64,000 bases of DNA, taken from NCBI GenBank assembly GCA_963751395.1, contig CAVVUC010000002.1:682001-746000 (forward strand), read 5' to 3'. The stretch is from CAVVUC01 sp963751395. GTDB lineage: Bacteria > Verrucomicrobiota > Verrucomicrobiia > Chthoniobacterales > Chthoniobacteraceae. The notes beneath the pieces were generated by a model, which saw only the letters and a program-made list of their open reading frames with translations, ran no database searches and was not told the DNA's origin. Both the position numbers and the translations under genes were made by a program. Shown one piece after another: positions 59,584-64,000 of the stretch (within the stretch, counting starts at the first letter, position 1; every line of letters starts with the position of its first letter).

Positions 59584-61176
59584 ATGAAGACTCTGAACCA
59601 TTTGTTTGCGGGTGCGGTGCTTGCGATTTTCTCCGCCGTTGCCCAAGTGCCCGCCGCCGCATCTGTCGAGCAGTGGGGCGTCTTTGAATTTGCCGCCAAC
59701 GGGCCGGCGAACGGAAATCCTTTCCTTGATGTAAAATTCTCCGCACGTTTCTCGCAGGGTGGAGAGGCCGTCGAGGCCGGCGGCTTCTACGATGGCGAGG
59801 GTGTTTATCGTGTGCGTTTCATGCCGGAAAAACAAGGCGTGTGGAAATACACGACGGTCAGCAATGCCCCGGAACTGGATGCGAAGACGGGCGAATTTAC
59901 GGTCACGAAACCATCGGCAAACAATCACGGCCCGGTGCGCGTGGCGCATACTTATCACTTCGCCTGCGCCGACGGCACGCCTTACAAGCAACTGGGCACG
60001 ACGTGCTACGTCTGGCAGTTGCAGGACGAGGCGTTGCAGGAGCAGACGCTCAAGACACTCGCGGCTTCGCCGTTCAACAAGATTCGGTTCTGTGTGTTCC
60101 CGAAGCGTTACGTTTGGAACGCCAATGAGCCGGCGATCTATCCATTCATGCGCGACCCGGCCACGGCGGACTGGGATTTCGCGCAGATCAACCCGAGGTA
60201 TTTCCGGCATCTGGAAAAGCGCGTGCTCGACTTGCAAAGGCTGGGCATCGAGGCGGACATCATCCTGTTTCATCCTTACGACGGCGGGCATTGGGGGTTT
60301 GACCGGATGCCGGCGGATGCGGACGACCGTTATTTGCGCTACGTCGTCGCGCGGCTCGCGGCATATCGCAATGTCTGGTGGTCGCTGGCGAACGAGTGGG
60401 ATTTTATGAAGGAGAAAAAGGAATCCGACTTTGTGCGCTTCGGTGAAATCGTTTGGCACGACGATCCGTATCATCATCTGCTTTCGATCCACAACGGCTC
60501 GAAGCTTTTCAACCACACGCTGCCGTGGATCACGCACGCCAGCATCCAGAACGGCGGGGCGGTCGAGGACCCCGGGCGCGCGGAACTCTATCGCGACGTG
60601 TATCGCAAGCCGGTGGTCTATGACGAGGTGAAATACGAGGGCGACATCGAGAACCGCTGGGGGCAGCTTTCCGCCGGGGAAATGGTCTTTCGGTTTTGGA
60701 ATGGCACGGTCGCCGGCACTTACGTCGGACACGGCGAGACCTACAGGAGCGACGACCAGATTCTCTGGTGGTCCAAGGGCGGCGTGCTCAAAGGCCAGAG
60801 CCCTGCGCGCCTCGCGTTTCTGAAAAAGGTGCTCGACGACGCTCCTGCCGCCGGCATCGAACCGATTGACCGCTGGCAGCGTCCCGAAATCGGCGGTCGC
60901 GCGCCTGACTACTATCTGGTCTATCTCGGCAAACAGACGCCAGCAAACTGGGAGTTTCAACTGCCCAAGCCGCCGCAAGGCAAAGGTCTGCCGGCCGCCG
61001 ACGGAATGAAATTCACGGTCGAAGTTCTCGACACGTGGAACATGACCGTGACGCCGGTGCCGGGCGAGTTCGCGCTTAAGAAAAAGGACAACTATTCTTA
61101 CGCCGACAAGGACGGCCGCAGCGTCCCGCTTCCCGGCAAGCCTTACATGGCGATCAGGATCAAGTTGAGCCGGTAA
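59584..61176 (+). CDS. Exported DUF5060-containing glycoside hydrolase
   Basis: About 530 residues from ATG 59584, which gives a signal peptide (LNHLFAGAVLAIFSAVAQVP). Next comes a DUF5060-like beta domain (VEQWGVFEFAANGPANGNPF; RVRFMPEKQGVWKYTTVSNA), then a TIM-barrel glycosidase: LGTTCYVWQLQDEALQEQTL, NKIRFCVFPKRYVW, WWSLANEWDFMKEK with a likely acid/base Glu, and VVYDEVKYEGDIENRWGQLS with a second acidic pair. A C-terminal DUF5605-like beta domain ends the protein. It probably cleaves a plant or microbial polysaccharide outside the cytoplasm; the linkage is not predictable. Confidence 0.8.
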   Translation: MKTLNHLFAGAVLAIFSAVAQVPAAASVEQWGVFEFAANGPANGNPFLDVKFSARFSQGGEAVEAGGFYDGEGVYRVRFMPEKQGVWKYTTVSNAPELDAKTGEFTVTKPSANNHGPVRVAHTYHFACADGTPYKQLGTTCYVWQLQDEALQEQTLKTLAASPFNKIRFCVFPKRYVWNANEPAIYPFMRDPATADWDFAQINPRYFRHLEKRVLDLQRLGIEADIILFHPYDGGHWGFDRMPADADDRYLRYVVARLAAYRNVWWSLANEWDFMKEKKESDFVRFGEIVWHDDPYHHLLSIHNGSKLFNHTLPWITHASIQNGGAVEDPGRAELYRDVYRKPVVYDEVKYEGDIENRWGQLSAGEMVFRFWNGTVAGTYVGHGETYRSDDQILWWSKGGVLKGQSPARLAFLKKVLDDAPAAGIEPIDRWQRPEIGGRAPDYYLVYLGKQTPANWEFQLPKPPQGKGLPAADGMKFTVEVLDTWNMTVTPVPGEFALKKKDNYSYADKDGRSVPLPGKPYMAIRIKLSR

Positions 61177-61191
61177 AGACCGTCCGCCTTC

Positions 61192-62364
61192 TCACACCAG
61201 CGCCGCCAACATTTTTTCAAGATTCCTGGCAGCGTCAAAGTATTCGACCGCCGTTTTCCTTGCCTTCTTGGAAAGATGCTCCCAGTCCCTCAAGACCCGG
61301 CGCACGGCTTCCACCGCCTCGGGCAGGGTGGCTGCAAACAGCACCCCGGAATCCTCGGGCAGGTAACGCGAAACGCCGTTGTCGTCGGTGATGGCCGGTC
61401 GCCCCGAGGCCAGGTAGGCTGCCGCGCGGTCGCTGAACCAACCGGTGCGCCAGATGGCATGGAAGCGTTTGCCCGGCGAAAACTCGGCAAGCGACTCCGC
61501 AATGTAGCGGCGGTATTCCCGCGGGCCGGGTGTCACGTGGTGTGGTTCGGTCAACTGCCAGCCCAAACTCCGCAACCGCTCGCGCTCCGGATCGTCAGGC
61601 GGAATGTTGGCTGCCAGTTCCATTTCGGCTTCGGGCACGATTGAAGGGAGCGGAAGAAACGGTTCGAACGCGGCCCGTTTGGAAAAATCCGGGTAGGCGC
61701 CATCGATTTCGATGTATTGCCAGTACCATTGCGTGACTGTTGTGAAACGGGGACGGGCAGGGCGGGGAAGGGGCTGGTACCATTGCGTGCTGACCAGGGG
61801 ATAAAAGGTGCGCCAGGGCACGACTGCTTCCGCGGCGGTGCAGTCCGGCGCGTTGAGGTTCAAGCCAATGGTGTAAAAAGAGTCGTGGGAGGACTGGCCC
61901 ATTTCGACGCGACGCATCCAGTAAGAGACTTCGCCGGGATCGAGATCGCAGAAGACGCGGCGCTCGAAGCGGCCAAGCAAGGGGAGCCGGATGGAGCCGC
62001 ACAGGTTGAACAGAATGTTCGGGCGCTGGAGCCGCTCTTCGAGTTGCGCTTTGGAAAGCCCGATGGTCTCCATCGCGTCGAGGTCCTGTTCCTCCCTTGG
62101 GGAACGATGGTGGAGGAGGCAATAAGCTCCACCAAGACCTTCCTGAGTCAGTCTCTCTTCAAAGGCCCGGAAATGTCTGGCGTCCTCTGCGGGGTCTGCT
62201 GTTCCGGGGAAGTATTCGAGCCAGACGGCATCGATTCCCAGTTGACGCAACCCCAGCATCCATTGGAGCGGAACGGCAAAGTTCCCGCCGCCGAGCAGGT
62301 ACTTTGCAGCGAACCCGCATCCGACAAACACGGTGGTTCCCTTGAGCTTTTCTAAGATCGGCAC
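61192..62364 (-). CDS. Glycosyltransferase (GT-B type)
   Basis: A 390-residue protein with an N-terminal TVFVGCGFAAKYLLGGGNFA and QWMLGLRQLGIDAVWLEYFP, and a C-terminal nucleotide-sugar region WRTGWFSDRAAAYLASGRPA followed by SGVLFAATLPEAVEAVRRVL. The layout is that of family 1-like glycosyltransferases acting on surface glycans or natural products. It is convergent with the DUF5060 gene (15 bp apart) and not part of the GH130 cluster strand. Confidence 0.7.
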   Translation of the reverse strand: MPILEKLKGTTVFVGCGFAAKYLLGGGNFAVPLQWMLGLRQLGIDAVWLEYFPGTADPAEDARHFRAFEERLTQEGLGGAYCLLHHRSPREEQDLDAMETIGLSKAQLEERLQRPNILFNLCGSIRLPLLGRFERRVFCDLDPGEVSYWMRRVEMGQSSHDSFYTIGLNLNAPDCTAAEAVVPWRTFYPLVSTQWYQPLPRPARPRFTTVTQWYWQYIEIDGAYPDFSKRAAFEPFLPLPSIVPEAEMELAANIPPDDPERERLRSLGWQLTEPHHVTPGPREYRRYIAESLAEFSPGKRFHAIWRTGWFSDRAAAYLASGRPAITDDNGVSRYLPEDSGVLFAATLPEAVEAVRRVLRDWEHLSKKARKTAVEYFDAARNLEKMLAALV

Positions 62365-62506
62365 AACGGGAAAAGCCTAGGACAAGACGCGAACCCAAGT
62401 CGATTGGAATTCTCCCTCAGCGCAGTTGCCGTAGGACTGATTCTCGACAGTCATGACACGCCAAGGCTGAAGGGTAAGTTCAACAGCGTATTGAGGCGCG
62501 ATTCTT

Positions 62507-62932
62507 TCATCGCATCGAAAGCCTCGCGTTCTTTTCCCGCTCCCAGAAAAGGCTCCACGCGACGCGGGTCACGGCGGGCTGCTGTCCCACTCCCGCGTCG
62601 CAGTGGACAATCATCCGTGTTTCCGAACCCGGCTGGCACCGCAGCGCGAGCCAGTCGATCAGCGATTGGATGTCGTCCCGCGTTGGCGCTTCCGGGTCTG
62701 CCGGGTTGTCGATGTCCCAAAAATATCCGATGTAATGGTTCTCCGGCGGAACCCACGGCGGGCGAAGTTCAGAGACATCCGCACCGGGATTTTGCAGCGA
62801 CACGAGATGGTCGGGCGTGAAACGATCCGTCGCAAACGTCCAGTCTTTCGGGCAGGTGAAGATTTCCATGGCGGGGAATTTGAGAATGCCATACTGCCTT
62901 TTCATACCGGCCCTTTCAAGAACTCGAAGCAA
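62507..62932 (-). CDS. Dual-specificity-phosphatase-like protein lacking the catalytic Arg
   Basis: A 141-residue protein with a protein-tyrosine-phosphatase-like P-loop: IVHCDAGVGQQPAVTRVAWS. In the family the loop is HCx5R with R needed for phosphate binding; here the position is Gln. A general-acid loop is present upstream (YFWDIDNPADPEAPT). It is also short at the C-terminus. The change may mark a pseudo-enzyme or, given the indels in this window, a local sequence error. The start may be ATG 62905 (MKRQYGIL). Confidence 0.6.
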   Translation of the reverse strand: MLRVLERAGMKRQYGILKFPAMEIFTCPKDWTFATDRFTPDHLVSLQNPGADVSELRPPWVPPENHYIGYFWDIDNPADPEAPTRDDIQSLIDWLALRCQPGSETRMIVHCDAGVGQQPAVTRVAWSLFWEREKNARLSMR

Positions 62933-63078
62933 AGCCGTTGCAGCGAAAAAATCTCGCGCCCAGCTTTGGATGTCTGCATTATCCCGCGCGGAAAGTCATG
63001 GCTGCAAAAGCGAAGAGTCTCCCCTGCCACATCAGCGGCGCGAAAAGCGCCGGGGTGCATGCAGGGCCGCACCCTGAC

Positions 63079-64000
63079 ATGGAAAACACATCCGAAAGTT
63101 CCTTTGCCGTTGCGCACCGCCGCGTGTGCGAGTTATGCGGCCACTTCGACGCCCGCCGGGCGGAGATCATGGCTGCGGGCTACAAGGAGGATGCCGCGCG
63201 CAATGAATTCATCACTCCGTTTTTCGAGGCGCTCGGCTGGGACGTGCGCAACACCGCCCATCGCTCCGTTTATGAAAAGGATGTCGTCACCGAAAAGCGC
63301 GAGGACATCGCCGGCACCGCCCGCAGTGCCGATTACGCCTTCCGCCGCCCCGGCACGCACCTGACCGCTTTCTTCGTGGAGGCCAAAAAGCCGAGCGTTG
63401 ATATTCGCAACCACGACTCGTGCTACCAGGCCGTCCTTTACGGATGGAACGCCTCCACGCCGCTTGTCATCATCACCGATTTCGAGCAGTTCCTCATCCT
63501 CGACGCCCGTTCGCGACCCGACAAAAACAATGCCGCTCGCCATATCCTGCGCGAGCACGGTTCCTTCACTTACGCCGATTACCGCGACCCCGAGAAGTTC
63601 GCCGAGATCTGGGGCCTGCTTGCACGCGAACACGTCGCCGCCGGTTCGCTCGACAAAGCCGCCGCCGCGCTCCCCCGGCTCTCCGGGCGCATCCAGAAGG
63701 ATGATCTTTTCGCTCGCGGCACACGGCCCGTCGATGAGGAGTTCCTTGCCCAGATGGAACTCTGGCGGGAGAAACTCGCCAAGTCCCTCAAGCGCACCAA
63801 CCACCAACTCGACGGCGAGCGCCTCACCTCGCTTACTCAGCGCATTCTCGACCGGCTCGTCTTTCTCCGGTTCCTCGAGGATCGCGGCATCGAGCTCGAT
63901 GTCACCTTCGCCGATCTCGGCAAGAGCGGCAGCGCGTGGCGCGACTTCCTCCGCGTCTCCCGCCGCCTCAATGACCGCTACAACGGCATCATCTACAAAA
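63079..64000 (+). CDS. N-terminal part of a type IIG/Eco57I-like restriction-modification enzyme
   Basis: An open frame from ATG 63079 that runs off the right edge (about 307 residues visible). It matches the N-terminal nuclease and linker of type IIG-like enzymes: NEFITPFFEALGWDVRNTAH, ADYAFRRPGTHLTAFFVEAK (the PD-(D/E)xK nuclease with ExK), AVLYGWNASTPLVIITDFEQ, and the helical segment SLTQRILDRLVFLRFLEDRG. The methyltransferase domain expected next lies outside. It may open a defence region beyond the window. Confidence 0.82.
   Translation, partial: MENTSESSFAVAHRRVCELCGHFDARRAEIMAAGYKEDAARNEFITPFFEALGWDVRNTAHRSVYEKDVVTEKREDIAGTARSADYAFRRPGTHLTAFFVEAKKPSVDIRNHDSCYQAVLYGWNASTPLVIITDFEQFLILDARSRPDKNNAARHILREHGSFTYADYRDPEKFAEIWGLLAREHVAAGSLDKAAAALPRLSGRIQKDDLFARGTRPVDEEFLAQMELWREKLAKSLKRTNHQLDGERLTSLTQRILDRLVFLRFLEDRGIELDVTFADLGKSGSAWRDFLRVSRRLNDRYNGIIYK

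Noticed and set aside
58094..59746. Antisense frame opposite the short GH130 gene
   Set aside because: Arg/His-rich shadow of a conserved gene.

Overview
The window is GC-rich chromosomal DNA from what is most likely a soil or freshwater verrucomicrobium (PVC group, Chthoniobacter-like). This is inferred from the mix of genes: a prepilin-type FTLIELLVVIS protein, secretin, clustered toxin-antitoxin modules, GH130/DUF5060 carbohydrate genes, and many short palindromic repeats. No rRNA was seen and no tRNA was recognised by eye.

Layout. 0-7.7 kb is housekeeping: trpF (cut by the window edge), a secretin, leuB, a HAD hydrolase, nirA and a thyA-folA pair. 7.7-17 kb is a surface-glycan locus with five membrane glycosyltransferases or glycosyltransferase-like proteins, one soluble glycosyltransferase and a GtrA protein. 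17.1-21.9 kb is a suf Fe-S operon led by a Fur-family regulator (fur-sufC-sufB-small ORF-nucleotidyltransferase-sufD). 22-33 kb holds an enoyl reductase, a GH38 mannosidase, xseA, a pseudopilin, glgB, a C39-like peptidase and a Nudix-like protein. 33.2-36.1 kb has a UvrD helicase and HicAB modules.

36.1-50.2 kb is a branched-chain amino-acid ABC operon (livJ-H-M-G-F, minus strand) invaded at all four gene junctions. Two junctions carry small four-helix-bundle (S23/IVP) genes, one carries a heptamer-repeat hairpin, and one is split by about 8.3 kb. That split contains a broken first livG, a MITE with perfect ends, an IS66 composite, a protease/RDD pair and three toxin-antitoxin modules punctuated by a repeat. 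50.5-64 kb holds kup, a RelE module with decayed copies, a GH130-GT-GH130 cluster, a DUF5060 glycosidase, another glycosyltransferase, a degenerate phosphatase and the start of a restriction-modification gene.

The strongest unexplained signal is a family of 7-8 base repeat arrays, each with its own repeat word. They flank the two S23 genes in inverted orientation, form gene-free hairpins, and end within a few bases of the start codons of leuB, the HAD gene, livM, livH and livF, where a ribosome binding site would normally be.

Many conserved genes (fur, sufC, sufB, glgB, uvrD, hicA, livJ, a PIN toxin) carry single-base insertions that break their frames while the protein stays recognisable on both sides. 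I count about 26 insertions against 2 deletions by hand. They are clustered and most likely reflect consensus error rather than biology. Coordinates for these genes are the full restored span.
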